Shown here piece after piece: positions 38,643 through 47,642 of a DNA stretch of 64,000 nt. A model generated the notes under the pieces. It worked only from the letters and a program-made list of their open reading frames with translations. It did no database searches and was not told the DNA's origin. Each line of letters opens with the position of its first letter. Position 1 is the first letter of the stretch. Location of the stretch: assembly GCA_035627955.1 (NCBI GenBank), contig DASPKU010000008.1, forward strand, positions 62,001 through 126,000. The letters are read 5' to 3'. Made by a program: the position numbers and the translations under genes. This stretch comes from Phycisphaerales bacterium (lineage in GTDB: Bacteria; Planctomycetota; Phycisphaerae; Phycisphaerales; UBA1924).

Positions 38643-39449
38643 CTAGTACCGGTTGTCCCCGTCCAGCAGCCCGCCCAGCCCGCCGAGGACCGAACCCTCG
38701 TCGCGTCGGCGGCCGCCGGCCGCGGGGCTCGCGGCGTGAATGCGGTCCGCCAGCCGGCTGAAGGGCAGCGTCTGCAACCACACAGTGCCCGGCCCGGTCA
38801 TCTGTGCGAAAAACAACCCCTCGCCGCCGAACAGCATGTTCTTGAACCCAGGGACCATCTGAATGTCGTAGTCCACGCTCGGCTCGAACGCGACCAGGCA
38901 CCCGGTGTCAACCCGCAGCACCTCGCCCGCCCGCAGCGTCTGCGTGAGGATCGTCCCGCCCGCGTGCAGGAAGGCCTGACCCCGCCCGCTGGGGCTGCTG
39001 AGCTTCTGCAGGATGAACCCCTCACCCCCGAACAACCCCGTCCCGATGCGCCGGTTGAACGCGATGTCCACGTTCACGCCGCGGGCGGCACACAGGAACG
39101 AGTCCTTCTGGCAGATCAGCGTCCCGCGGTAGTCCCCCAGTTCCACGGGCACGATCCGCCCCGGATACGGCGCGGCGAACGCGACATCCTGCCGCTCCCG
39201 GTAGTTGTTCGTGAAGTACGTCACGAAGAACGAGTCGCCCGTGAGCGCACGCTTCCCCGCCTCAAACAGCTTCCCGAGCAGCCCTCCACCCTGCTTCATG
39301 GACATCTGCGTGCCCATCTCGATGCCCTGCTGCATGTACATCATCGCGCCCGCCTCAGCGACCACCGCCTCCCCAGGGTCGAGCGTCACGATGACAGCCT
39401 GAAGGTCCTCGCCGATGATGCGAAAGTCGATAGTGTCTGGTGTGGTCAT
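38643..39449 (-). CDS. AIM24 / TIGR00266-family protein
   Basis: 268-aa protein of the AIM24 family: an all-beta fold of internal repeats rich in Gly. Hallmarks are LDPGEAVVAEAGAMMYMQQG near the N-terminus, GESFFVTYFTN-like GDSFFVTYFTNN, PGRIVPVEL and GGEGFILQKLSS, then GGTILTQTLRAGEVLRVDTG. Yeast AIM24 is mitochondrial; bacterial members are of unknown function. The C-terminal ~35 residues (Gly/Arg/Asp) are a disordered tail. Its stop is only 5 bp from the end of the frameshifted gene on the other strand. Confidence 0.88.
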   Translation of the reverse strand: MTTPDTIDFRIIGEDLQAVIVTLDPGEAVVAEAGAMMYMQQGIEMGTQMSMKQGGGLLGKLFEAGKRALTGDSFFVTYFTNNYRERQDVAFAAPYPGRIVPVELGDYRGTLICQKDSFLCAARGVNVDIAFNRRIGTGLFGGEGFILQKLSSPSGRGQAFLHAGGTILTQTLRAGEVLRVDTGCLVAFEPSVDYDIQMVPGFKNMLFGGEGLFFAQMTGPGTVWLQTLPFSRLADRIHAASPAAGGRRRDEGSVLGGLGGLLDGDNRY

Positions 39450-39503
39450 GGTTGTGGTGGGATGAGAGAACAGGGGAAAGAGCGGACTCTAACCGCGGGC
39501 ACG

Positions 39504-41597
39504 TCACTTACCTTCTTCAAGCCCCAGGTGCTCCAGGAACGAGTCCAGCCGCGGCTCGCGCCCGAGGTAGTCCTTCACCAGGTCCATCGCGTCCCGCGTA
39601 CCCCCCTGGCTGATGATCTTTCTGCGGTAGTACATCCCCGCCTCCGGGCTGAGCATCCCCAGCTCCTTGAACCGCACCGCCATGTCGCTCGCGTACACCA
39701 GCGACCACATGTACCCGTAGTAGCCCGCGGAGTAGTTCATGAGGTGCCCGAACGCGGCCTGGTAGTAGGTGTGCTCGGGCATCTTCCCGAACATGGTCGC
39801 CTGCGGGTAGAGGGCGTGGGCGACCTTGGTGGTATCGACGACGCCGTCGCTTGTGGTTTCGTAGGCCTGGTCGGTGAGGCCGTAGAAAAACTGGGTTTCG
39901 GCATCCATGCCGCTGCCGACCCGCCGGGCGCGGACCATGGCGTCAACGAGGTCGGCGGGGATCGCCTCGCCGGTCTTGTAATGCCGCGCGAAGGTGGAGA
40001 GCACCTTGGCGTCCCACACCCACTCCTCGAACATCTGGCTGGGGGCCTCGACGAAGTCGAGCTCGACGTTGGTGCCGGCGAAGCGGTTGAACCTCGCCTC
40101 GCTCACGATCGTGTGCAGGCAGTGGCCGAACTCGTGGAAGAAGGTGTCGACCTCGCCCTTGTGGTCGAGGAGGCTGGGCTTTTCGGCGGTGGGCTTGGTG
40201 AAGTTGCAGACCAGGGCGGCGAGAGGGCGGGTCACGCGCCCGTCGGACCAGACCTTGTGCTGCGACAGCCCCCACTGGGCCGCGTGGTTGTACTTGTTCT
40301 CGCGCGGGTGGAGGTCGAGGTAGAACTCGCCGATCATCGTGCCGCTGGCCTTGTCGTAGACCTCGAAGAGGCGGACCTCGGGGTGCCAGAGGGGTCGCTC
40401 GCTGGTGCCAGCCCGGGCCGCGGTGACGTCCTTGTACTCGAGGCCGAAGAGCGACTGCGTGATGCTGAACAGGCCGTCGATGGTGCGGTCCAGCGGGAAG
40501 TACTCCTTCACCTTCTGGCTGTCCACGGCGTACTTGGTGCGCAGCAGGTAGTTGTTGTAGAAGAAGTAGTCCCAGGGCTGGAGGGTCGCGTTGTCGTCGC
40601 TGGTGTGCTGACGCTTGGCGGCGGTGAGCTCGGCGTGGTCCTTCTCGGCCTTCTTGCGGACGAGGGGGCGGAGCTTCTCGTAGAAAGCCGCGATCGTCTT
40701 GGCGTCCTTGGCCATCCGCACCTCGGCCTGATAGTCGCTCTCGTGCGCATACCCCAGCAGCTGCGCCTGCTCAGCCTTGAGCTTCAGGCTCTTCTCCAGG
40801 ATCGCGACGTTCTTCTGCCCCGCCCGCCGCTTGTGCGCCAGCCACATCTTCTCGCGCGTGCTCTCGATCTCGCACGACTCCTGGATCGGCATGTACTCCG
40901 GGTTGGAGAGGCCGACAAGGAAGATGTCGCCCGACCGCTTCAGGCCCGCCAGGAACTCCTCGGGCATGCCGCGGAGCTCGTCCCGCGTGAGGTGGACGGT
41001 GCTCTGGTCCTCGGCGATGTTCTTGCTGAACTCGATGTTCAGCCTGTTGATTTCCTTCTGGACTTCGGTGAGGCGTGCCCGCTTGTCCGCGGACAGTCCC
41101 ATGCCGTTGCGGCGGAAGTCGCGCTGGATGAAGTCGAGGAGGCGCTTCTGCTCGCCCTCGAGCTTGGGGCTGCTTTGGGCGTACGCCTGCACCGCCTTGT
41201 ACAGGTCCTCACGCTTGCCCAGGTCGATGAGCCAGTTGCCGTACCGCTCCTCCGCCGCCTGGGCCTGGTCGCGGATCGCGGCGTCGGGGTGGACGTAGCC
41301 CATGAACTGGACCATGCTGGTCTCGTCCTCGAGCCGGGCGAGCAGGTCGTCGATCGCGCCGATGGTGTTCTCGAAGGTGCGCCTGGCGTCGGGGACGCTC
41401 ACGATGGCCTTCACGGCGTCATCAGCGCGCTTGAAGGCGGGGTCGACGTTCATGTCGGGGTGGGTGACGGGCGTGCGGTTGGCGGTTTTCACACCGGAAG
41501 GGGCGGGCGGACGTTCCGTCGCCTTCTGGGCGAATGCCGGGAGCGCGAGACCTGCGAGCACCGCCAAAACCGCCGCCGCGTGACCACATGAACGCAT
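39504..41597 (-). CDS. Secreted M3-family zinc metallopeptidase (oligopeptidase/Dcp type)
   Basis: 697-aa exported peptidase. Signal peptide AAAVLAVLAGLALPAFA; ATG 41597 lies seven nt after GGAGG. The M3 catalytic motif is HEFGH (His488, Glu489, His492), with the third ligand Glu expected in ELDFVEAPSQMFEEW. Other family landmarks: FYLDLHPRENKYNHAAQWG and ETQFFYGLTDQAYE. Probably degrades short peptides in the periplasm for nutrition or turnover; the relatives are peptidyl-dipeptidase Dcp, oligopeptidase A and thimet oligopeptidase, and the sequence alone does not choose among them. Confidence 0.93.
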   Translation of the reverse strand: MRSCGHAAAVLAVLAGLALPAFAQKATERPPAPSGVKTANRTPVTHPDMNVDPAFKRADDAVKAIVSVPDARRTFENTIGAIDDLLARLEDETSMVQFMGYVHPDAAIRDQAQAAEERYGNWLIDLGKREDLYKAVQAYAQSSPKLEGEQKRLLDFIQRDFRRNGMGLSADKRARLTEVQKEINRLNIEFSKNIAEDQSTVHLTRDELRGMPEEFLAGLKRSGDIFLVGLSNPEYMPIQESCEIESTREKMWLAHKRRAGQKNVAILEKSLKLKAEQAQLLGYAHESDYQAEVRMAKDAKTIAAFYEKLRPLVRKKAEKDHAELTAAKRQHTSDDNATLQPWDYFFYNNYLLRTKYAVDSQKVKEYFPLDRTIDGLFSITQSLFGLEYKDVTAARAGTSERPLWHPEVRLFEVYDKASGTMIGEFYLDLHPRENKYNHAAQWGLSQHKVWSDGRVTRPLAALVCNFTKPTAEKPSLLDHKGEVDTFFHEFGHCLHTIVSEARFNRFAGTNVELDFVEAPSQMFEEWVWDAKVLSTFARHYKTGEAIPADLVDAMVRARRVGSGMDAETQFFYGLTDQAYETTSDGVVDTTKVAHALYPQATMFGKMPEHTYYQAAFGHLMNYSAGYYGYMWSLVYASDMAVRFKELGMLSPEAGMYYRRKIISQGGTRDAMDLVKDYLGREPRLDSFLEHLGLEEGK

Positions 41598-41698
41598 GGG
41601 GAGAGCCTCCAGTCAAGAGTGAGGGCGCAAGTGTAACCCCGCGCGTGAGTGGGCGCTCCGGCGGTGCGCGCGAGCGGTGGTTCCGGGGACGAAGAAAA

Positions 41699-41725
41699 GC
41701 CCCGCCCGTCGGTGACGGGCGGGGC
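41699..41725 (-). terminator. Rho-independent terminator of the DUF4394 gene
   Basis: GCCCCGCCCGTC-ggt-GACGGGCGGGGC, perfect 12-bp stem, followed on the minus strand by TTTTCTTCG; 33 bp past the stop. Confidence 0.9.
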
Positions 41726-41757
41726 CTGCAAGAGACTCAGAGAAGCAGGAGGCCGGC

Positions 41758-42630
41758 TCAGCGGCGGCGGCGGATGATCGCCAGGCCGCCCAGGCCCATC
41801 AGCGCCAGCGCGCCGGGGGCGGGGATCACGGTCATCCCCGTGATGATGGCGCCGCCGCCAACCTCATCGATGGGCGTGAAGGTGCCGCTGGTGAGGTTGA
41901 TGGTGCCGAAGGTCGAGCGGGACTGGCCGGCGTTCACCATGGTGGCGAAGGCGGTGCCGCTCTGGCCCGAGACATCGAAGCCGCCGAGCTCGGTGGCGTC
42001 GAAGTTGAGGGAGCCAACGTTCTGCCAGGTGCCCGCGTTTCCGCCGTTGGTGAACCGCACGAGCTGGTCACGCCCGGTGTCAATGGCGAACAGCTGTGTG
42101 CTCGTCGCGCCCGGCACGTTGTTCGTGTGCGCCAGGTGGACGACGTTCGAGTTCGTGTTCGTGCCCTCGCCCGCCGACAGCGGACGGGTGTTGCCGTCTG
42201 CGGTGATCGTCGCGTTGCCGGGGTTCAGCCGCAGGTTCTGCTTGGCGTTGCTCACGATCCGCATCTGGTCGGTCTGCGGGTTGAAGTCAGTGCCGAAGTT
42301 CGAGCCGTTCAGCGCCGGGTTGAAGGGGTTGGTGCCGATACGGGTGGCCTGCCCGCTCTGCAGGTCGATGGTGTACAGCCGCCCGAAGCTGCCCAGCGCG
42401 TACAGCTGGCTGGTCGAGGGCCGCATGTCCAGGCCCAGCACCGTCTCGTTCTGCGCCAGGCCCTGGATGGCCACGCCGGTAAGGATGTTCGTGGGGTCGG
42501 CGCTGTCCCAGGTCACGAGGAAGTTCTGGAACGTGGTCGCCGCGATGATCTCCGCCTTTGCCTGGATGCCGAGCGCCGTGAGAGCCGCACACCCAGCCAG
42601 CGCCGCCGCTGCCTTCGTCATACGCACCAT
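41758..42630 (-). CDS. Secreted DUF4394 protein with PEP-CTERM-like tail
   Basis: 290-aa protein. ATG 42630 is seven nt after AGGAG. Signal peptide AAAALAGCAALTALGIQAKA, then a DUF4394-type beta-propeller-like domain with LLGLDMRPSTSQLYALGSFG-like repeats (LGLDMRPSTSQLYAL, RLYTIDLQSGQATRIG, GTDFNPQTDQMRIVSNAKQN). The C-terminus VIPAPGALALMGLGGLAII plus RRRR is a PEP-CTERM-like sorting tail (PAPG in place of PEP), as in the protein at 62561. Expected to be exported and processed at the surface. Function unknown. Confidence 0.88.
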   Translation of the reverse strand: MVRMTKAAAALAGCAALTALGIQAKAEIIAATTFQNFLVTWDSADPTNILTGVAIQGLAQNETVLGLDMRPSTSQLYALGSFGRLYTIDLQSGQATRIGTNPFNPALNGSNFGTDFNPQTDQMRIVSNAKQNLRLNPGNATITADGNTRPLSAGEGTNTNSNVVHLAHTNNVPGATSTQLFAIDTGRDQLVRFTNGGNAGTWQNVGSLNFDATELGGFDVSGQSGTAFATMVNAGQSRSTFGTINLTSGTFTPIDEVGGGAIITGMTVIPAPGALALMGLGGLAIIRRRR

Positions 42631-42837
42631 TGGTAATCTCCTAAAGGGAACGCCTCCTGAGCAGAAACCCCTTCTGCACTGGCGGAATAGGCGGCTGGGT
42701 TCTGAGGCGCCAGTGAATCTGCCCCAAGCGTGGCAAGGGGTTACATGCGGTAAGGGCTCATTCACCGACCCGACTTGCGCGCCCTTACAAGCGCATCACA
42801 TGGTGTCGACTCGGGCCCTTTGGAAGCAGCGCCAAGT

Positions 42838-44838
42838 ATGCAAGAACCCACCCCGCAAACTACGCAACTACGCCGCTTCAACCCTGTGGCACGCCTCATG
42901 AGCTTCTACCGGGGTGCACGCACCCTCGAGCAGCCGGCCAATGGGAAACCCATCCTCATCCTTCCCGCGGCGCCGATTACCACCCCCACCCTCACGACCG
43001 TCGCCACCATCGTCGGCGTCGTCATCCTCCTCTACGCGGCCAAGGAGCTCCTGATCCCTCTCGCCCTCGCCGCGTTCATCGCCATGCTCCTCCAGCCGCT
43101 TGTCGAGCGGCTCAAGAAGCTCCGCTTCTCCCACGGAGCCTCTGTCCTCATCGTCTCGACCCTCGCCCTCATCCCGGTTGTTGCCATCGGCTGGCTCGTG
43201 TTCCGTCAGTTCATGAACGTCATCACCACCCTGCCACAGCACACCGACAACATGCGCGCCAAGCTCGCCGAGGTGCAGGGCCCCGCCGGCGGCGTGTTCG
43301 AGCGATTCGGGGAGATGCTCAAGCGCCTCCAGCAGGGCAACGCGCCCGACGAGCCCTCGGGCGACCCGCTGCCGGTCACCGTGGTCGAGCCCCCCGAAGG
43401 CGCCCTCACCACCCTCCAGGAATACGCCGGGCCCATCCTCGAGCCCATCGCGATGATCGGCATCACGCTCGTCTTCGCCGTGTTCATCCTGTTCCAGTGG
43501 GACGACCTCCGCGACCGCTTCATCCGCCTTGTCTCGCGGGGGCGGCTCACAACCACCACCGCCGCCCTCGACGAGCTCTCCGCCCGGATCGGCAAGTTCC
43601 TGCGGATGCAGTTCATCATCAACACGATGAACGGGGCGTGCATCGGGTTGGGGTTGTACCTGCTGGATGTGCCCAACGCGCTGCTGTGGGGGTTCCTGGC
43701 GGCGGTGCTGCGGTACATCCCGTACGTGGGGGCGATCACGGCGGCGCTGCTGCCCATCGCGCTGACCATCGCAACGGCGCCGGGGTGGACGCAGCCGCTG
43801 CACGTGGTGCTGTTCCTTGTGGTGTACGAGATCATCAGCAATAACTTCATCGAGCCGTTCATGTACGGGGCGTCGACGGGGATCTCGGCGATGGCGCTGC
43901 TGCTCGCGGCCATCTTCTGGGGCTGGCTGTGGGGGATTCCGGGCATGCTGCTGGCGACACCGCTGACGACGTGCCTGGTCGTTGCGGGGCGGCACGTGCC
44001 GCAGCTGTCGTTCCTGGCCGTCATGCTGGGCGACCAGCCGGTGCTGGAGCCCGCGGCCAAGTACTACCAGCGGCTCATCGCGATGGACGGCGAGGAAGCG
44101 AGCGAGGTTGCGCTTCAGTACATCGAGGGCCACTCGCTCACCGAGCTTTACGACGACGTGCTGCTGCCGGCGCTCAAGAGCGCGGATACCGAGCTGGAGG
44201 ATGAGAAGCTGGACCGGGCGCACTACGACTTCATCCTGAAGGTGACAGCGGAGGTCGTGGAAGACGCGGCCCTCAAGTACTCGCAGCTGGAGCTCGCCCG
44301 GGAGGCCGAAGCGCCAACGCTGCCTGCACCCGACCCGCAGAAGCCGCCCACGCCCAGGCTGCCGCGTCTGTCGTCCCCGATCGAGCGGCTGCGGGTGCTC
44401 TCGATCCCGGCGCGGGACGAGGCGGACGCGATCGCCGGGTGCATGCTGGAGAAGCTGGCGCACTCGGTCGGGGTTAGCGTGCGGGCGCTGGACATCGATG
44501 ACCTTGGGACCGATCTGTCGGCGATCGTGGCCGAGCACCAGCCCGACTACATCCTGGTGTCGTCGGTGCCGCCGCACGCGTCGACCCATGCGAGGGCCCG
44601 GGCGAAGATCGCGCGCCGGCGGGCGGCGGACTACCGCTACATCGGGGCGGTGTGGGGGGTGACGGCGGAGTCGACGCTGCGGTCGCGGCTCGAGGCGTCG
44701 GGGTTTGAGGCGATCGTGGGATCGATGGCGGAGGCGGTGCAGTACCTGAGCGAGGCCGCGCCGAAGGTCATGCCTGAGGCGGGCGCTGTGGACCGGGGGG
44801 ACGAGCAGAACCGCGGGCCGGGGCGCGCTTCGGCCTGA
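42838..44838 (+). CDS. AI-2E family transporter with a B12-binding-like C-terminal domain
   Basis: 666-aa membrane protein. The N-terminal ~410 residues have the AI-2E/PerM pattern of eight hydrophobic segments, including a TM pair at ~50-85, FAVFILFQWDDLRDRFIRL, LWGFLAAVLRYIPYVGAI and GWLWGIPGMLLATPLTTCLV. A cytoplasmic helical region follows. Residues ~515-650 (RLRVLSIPARDEADAIAGCM; DIDDLGTDLSAIVAEHQPDYILVSS; YIGAVWGVTAESTLRSRLEA) then resemble a Rossmann-like cobalamin-binding/receiver fold without the B12 His. TqsA-type members export signals; this fusion is unusual. The start has no strong RBS. Its 3' end overlaps the opposing ligase gene by 71 bp. Confidence 0.85.
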   Translation: MQEPTPQTTQLRRFNPVARLMSFYRGARTLEQPANGKPILILPAAPITTPTLTTVATIVGVVILLYAAKELLIPLALAAFIAMLLQPLVERLKKLRFSHGASVLIVSTLALIPVVAIGWLVFRQFMNVITTLPQHTDNMRAKLAEVQGPAGGVFERFGEMLKRLQQGNAPDEPSGDPLPVTVVEPPEGALTTLQEYAGPILEPIAMIGITLVFAVFILFQWDDLRDRFIRLVSRGRLTTTTAALDELSARIGKFLRMQFIINTMNGACIGLGLYLLDVPNALLWGFLAAVLRYIPYVGAITAALLPIALTIATAPGWTQPLHVVLFLVVYEIISNNFIEPFMYGASTGISAMALLLAAIFWGWLWGIPGMLLATPLTTCLVVAGRHVPQLSFLAVMLGDQPVLEPAAKYYQRLIAMDGEEASEVALQYIEGHSLTELYDDVLLPALKSADTELEDEKLDRAHYDFILKVTAEVVEDAALKYSQLELAREAEAPTLPAPDPQKPPTPRLPRLSSPIERLRVLSIPARDEADAIAGCMLEKLAHSVGVSVRALDIDDLGTDLSAIVAEHQPDYILVSSVPPHASTHARARAKIARRRAADYRYIGAVWGVTAESTLRSRLEASGFEAIVGSMAEAVQYLSEAAPKVMPEAGAVDRGDEQNRGPGRASA

Positions 44839-46480
44839 CGGCGTCGGCGGCTTCGTCTAGTGAAATGAGCTTGCGGAGGTTGTCGAGGGTGTCAGCGTCC
44901 TGCGGCTTCTTGTCGTCTCGGATCCGGGCGATGCGCGGGAAGCGGACGGCGACGCCGGAGCGGTGGCGGGTGGAGGGGTGGATTTCCTGGAAGGCGATCT
45001 CCATGACGAGCTTGGGCTCGAGGAAGCGGACGGGGCCGCGGCGGTCGATGGTGTGGCGGCGGACGAAGGCGTCGACGCGCCGGATTTCTTCGTCGGTGAG
45101 GCCGGAGTAGGCCTTGGCGAAGGGGACGAGCTGGCCCCGGTCCCACACTGCGAAGGTGTAGTCGGTGAAGAGGCCGGCGCGCCGGCCGGAGCCGGGCTGG
45201 GCGTAGAGGAGCACGGCGTCAACGGAGTAAGGATCGACCTTCCACTTCCACCAGCCGGCGTCGCCGGCGCTCGCATTGCCCTTGACGCGGCCGACGTGGT
45301 AGACCGAGGTGCGGTGCTTGAGCATGAGGCCTTCGGAGACGCGGGATTCCGCGGCCTTGGCGCGGGCGGTGGCGAGGTCGTCCCATGACTCGTGCGGGAT
45401 CAGCTCGGACGTTCGGACCGGCAGGTTGCCGGTGTCACGCAGCGAGCGGACGGTCTGCTCGAGGCGTGCGCGGCGTTCTTCGAACGGATGGGATCGCAGG
45501 TCGGTGGCGTCGGCCTCGAGCTGGTCGAATGCCATGTAGACGATGATGGTGGTGTCGAAGAGGGAGGGCTGGAGGTCCTTGCGGCCAAGGCGGGTCTGGA
45601 TGCTCTTGAAGGGGCGGGGCTGCTCGTCGCTCGTGCTCCACGCGAGGACCTCACCGTCGAGCACGGTGCCATCGGGGAGTGCGTCTCCGATGCGGATGAT
45701 CTCAGGGAACTGGTCGCTGATAACGCCTTCGCCGCGGGACCAGAGGAATGTGCGGCCCTGGCGGCGGATGAGCTGGGCGCGGACGCCGTCCCACTTCCAT
45801 TCGGCGAGCCAGTCGCGGGCATCGCCGAGTGTGTCGGGCGCGCTGTCGAGCTGGTGGGCGAGGCAGAAGGGGTAGGGGTGGCCGATATCGTCGCGCTCGC
45901 TGCGGGGGGACAGCAGCGCGCGGTATGCCTCTGGCGTGGGCTCGATGGCGCCGGTGAGGCGGTGGGCGATGGTGTCGGGCTCGATGCCGGCGGCCTCGGC
46001 GAGGGCGCGGACAACGAGGCCGCGGGCGACCCCGACGCGGAAGGTGCCGCTGATGAGCTTGTGGAAGAGGAAGAGCTGGGCGCGGGGGAGGAGTTCCCAG
46101 GCGTGCCTGAGGAGGATGGCCGCGCCTGGGCCGTCGCTGCCGCCCATGGGGATGATGAAGTCGCGGAAGACGCGGTGCAGGGGGAGGTCGGGTTCGCGCC
46201 CCGGCGCGGGGAGGAGCAGCGTGGACATCTCCGACCAGTCACCCGTGGCGTCATAGCACTCGCCGAGCATCCACCCCGGGAAGCCCGTGACTTGGCTGAG
46301 TGAGTCGGCGAGGACGCGGATGCTGATGGTGCGCTTGAGGCGTTTGCCGGCGAGGCACATGAGGCCCCAGGCCGCGTCCTCGGGCGGGGCTTCTTCGAAG
46401 TAGCGGCGGAGGGCGGCGACCTTCTCTGACGTTTTCGTCGTTTGATCAAGCTCCTGGTAGAGGCGGGCGAAGCGTTTCAC
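44768..46480 (-). CDS. ATP-dependent DNA ligase
   Basis: 570-aa ligase of the bacterial LigB/LigC-like class. N-terminal helical DNA-binding domain (about 1-200), adenylation domain with nucleotidyl Lys in LAEWKWDGVRAQLI, then SRGEGVISDQFPE, DGEVLAW and SEGLMLKHRTS, and an OB domain with WWKWKVDPYSVDAVLL. Such ligases commonly pair with an MBL-fold exonuclease, as here (46477-47529, 4-bp overlap); many genomes add an Lhr-like helicase and a phosphoesterase, not seen in this window. The C-terminal ~30 residues are Arg/Pro-rich and antisense to the AI-2E gene end. Confidence 0.95.
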   Translation of the reverse strand: MKRFARLYQELDQTTKTSEKVAALRRYFEEAPPEDAAWGLMCLAGKRLKRTISIRVLADSLSQVTGFPGWMLGECYDATGDWSEMSTLLLPAPGREPDLPLHRVFRDFIIPMGGSDGPGAAILLRHAWELLPRAQLFLFHKLISGTFRVGVARGLVVRALAEAAGIEPDTIAHRLTGAIEPTPEAYRALLSPRSERDDIGHPYPFCLAHQLDSAPDTLGDARDWLAEWKWDGVRAQLIRRQGRTFLWSRGEGVISDQFPEIIRIGDALPDGTVLDGEVLAWSTSDEQPRPFKSIQTRLGRKDLQPSLFDTTIIVYMAFDQLEADATDLRSHPFEERRARLEQTVRSLRDTGNLPVRTSELIPHESWDDLATARAKAAESRVSEGLMLKHRTSVYHVGRVKGNASAGDAGWWKWKVDPYSVDAVLLYAQPGSGRRAGLFTDYTFAVWDRGQLVPFAKAYSGLTDEEIRRVDAFVRRHTIDRRGPVRFLEPKLVMEIAFQEIHPSTRHRSGVAVRFPRIARIRDDKKPQDADTLDNLRKLISLDEAADAVRPKRAPARGSARPPGPQRPPQA

Positions 46481-47529
46481 GCCGGCTCTCCGAGGCTGGC
46501 TTCAAGGGCCGCGGCCTGCTCGGGGGTCTCGCCGGATTCGCCCTCGTATCGGGAGGCAACCACAAAGGTCTGAAGGCCCTGCTCGGCGAGCCAGCGGGCG
46601 ACCTGCTCCGCAAAGCCGTGAGTGACACCGACGTGCTGGGCGCCGGTCTCGCGCACGGCCCACATGAGGCCGGGCCAGTCGCAGTGGTCGCTGAGGACGA
46701 AGCCGCGGTCGACGTTACGGCGTCGGCGTGCGCCGCGGACGCGCATCCAGCCGCTGACGAAGGCGGTGGAGACGCCCTCGGGGCCTGCCAGGCGGCGGAG
46801 CCAGGTGGTGGCGCTGGTGGACGGTGGCGCGACGACGAGGCCCACGCCCTGGAGTCGTTTGGCGTCGTCGCCGGTGGCGCGCTGGGTGTCGGGGAGGTGG
46901 ACTCCAGCGGCGAGGTAGGCGCGGTTGAGCCGCCAGATGGAGCCGTGGGCGCCGATGGGGCCGATGGAGGGGTCCAGCCCTGCGAGCACGCGCTGGGCTT
47001 TGCCGAGCGGCCACGCGAAGACGAGGCTGGTGCGGCCTTCGGCGGCGTTGGATCGCCACCACGCGTTGATGTCGGCGATGACGTCGGCCTGAGAGGGCCA
47101 GCGGTAGATGGGCAGGCCGAAGGTGCTCTCGGTGATGAGCGTGTGGCACTTGACGACTTCAAAGGCGCGGCACGTTGGGTCGGGCTCGACCTTGTAGTCG
47201 CCGCTGACAACCCAGGTCTCGCCCGTTGCGCTCTCGACACGCACCTGCGCGGAGCCGAGGATGTGGCCGGCGGGGTGCAGCGATACCTTGACGCCGCCCT
47301 GCTGCACCGTCTCGCCGTAGTCGATGGCTGTGATCGGCGTGCTCTCGCCCAGGCGAAGGCGCAGCACGCCCTCGCACTCGCGGGCGCACAGGTAGGCGCG
47401 GCTGCCGGGGCGGGCGTGGTCGGCGTGGGCGTGGGTGATGACTGCCCGCTCGACAGGGGCCCATGGGTCGATGTGGAACCCGCCCTCCTCGCAGTACAGC
47501 CCGTGCGCGGTGGACTGGATCAGGGGCAT
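46477..47529 (-). CDS. Ligase-associated MBL-fold DNA exonuclease
   Basis: 350-aa beta-CASP/MBL-type nuclease of the 'ligase-associated DNA exonuclease' group. The N-terminal GLYCEEGGFHIDPW is followed by the metal motif THAHADHARPGS, then HPAGHILGSAQVRV, VVSGDYKVEPDPTC, ITESTFGLPIYRWP and VLSDHCDWPGLMWA. It presumably trims DNA ends for the adjacent ligase; the ATGA overlap implies coupled translation. A dispersed repeat (copy B) and a small gene lie just upstream. Confidence 0.92.
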   Translation of the reverse strand: MPLIQSTAHGLYCEEGGFHIDPWAPVERAVITHAHADHARPGSRAYLCARECEGVLRLRLGESTPITAIDYGETVQQGGVKVSLHPAGHILGSAQVRVESATGETWVVSGDYKVEPDPTCRAFEVVKCHTLITESTFGLPIYRWPSQADVIADINAWWRSNAAEGRTSLVFAWPLGKAQRVLAGLDPSIGPIGAHGSIWRLNRAYLAAGVHLPDTQRATGDDAKRLQGVGLVVAPPSTSATTWLRRLAGPEGVSTAFVSGWMRVRGARRRRNVDRGFVLSDHCDWPGLMWAVRETGAQHVGVTHGFAEQVARWLAEQGLQTFVVASRYEGESGETPEQAAALEASLGEPA

Positions 47530-47610
47530 GGGTCACCCGTTGAGGCGCGGCAGAGCCAAGCCGCGCACCTGGGCAACATAAGTAGGCGGGGAAGGTCGAA
47601 TGGAAAGAGA

Positions 47611-47642
47611 GGCATCAAGGCATGAGGCATCCAGGCATCGAG
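47611..47642 (+). repeat. GGCATNN iterated element, copy B
   Basis: GGCATCAA, GGCATGA, GGCATCCA and GGCATCGA in tandem; the 32-bp sequence is identical to copy A at 32057-32088 on the other strand. It occupies the gap between the exonuclease start and the small gene's stop. Confidence 0.85.

Noticed and set aside
38639-41591. 1137-aa plus-strand ORF continuing past the small hypothetical gene
   Set aside because: After 38638 it is antisense to the AIM24 and M3 peptidase genes; treated as read-through of a frameshift.
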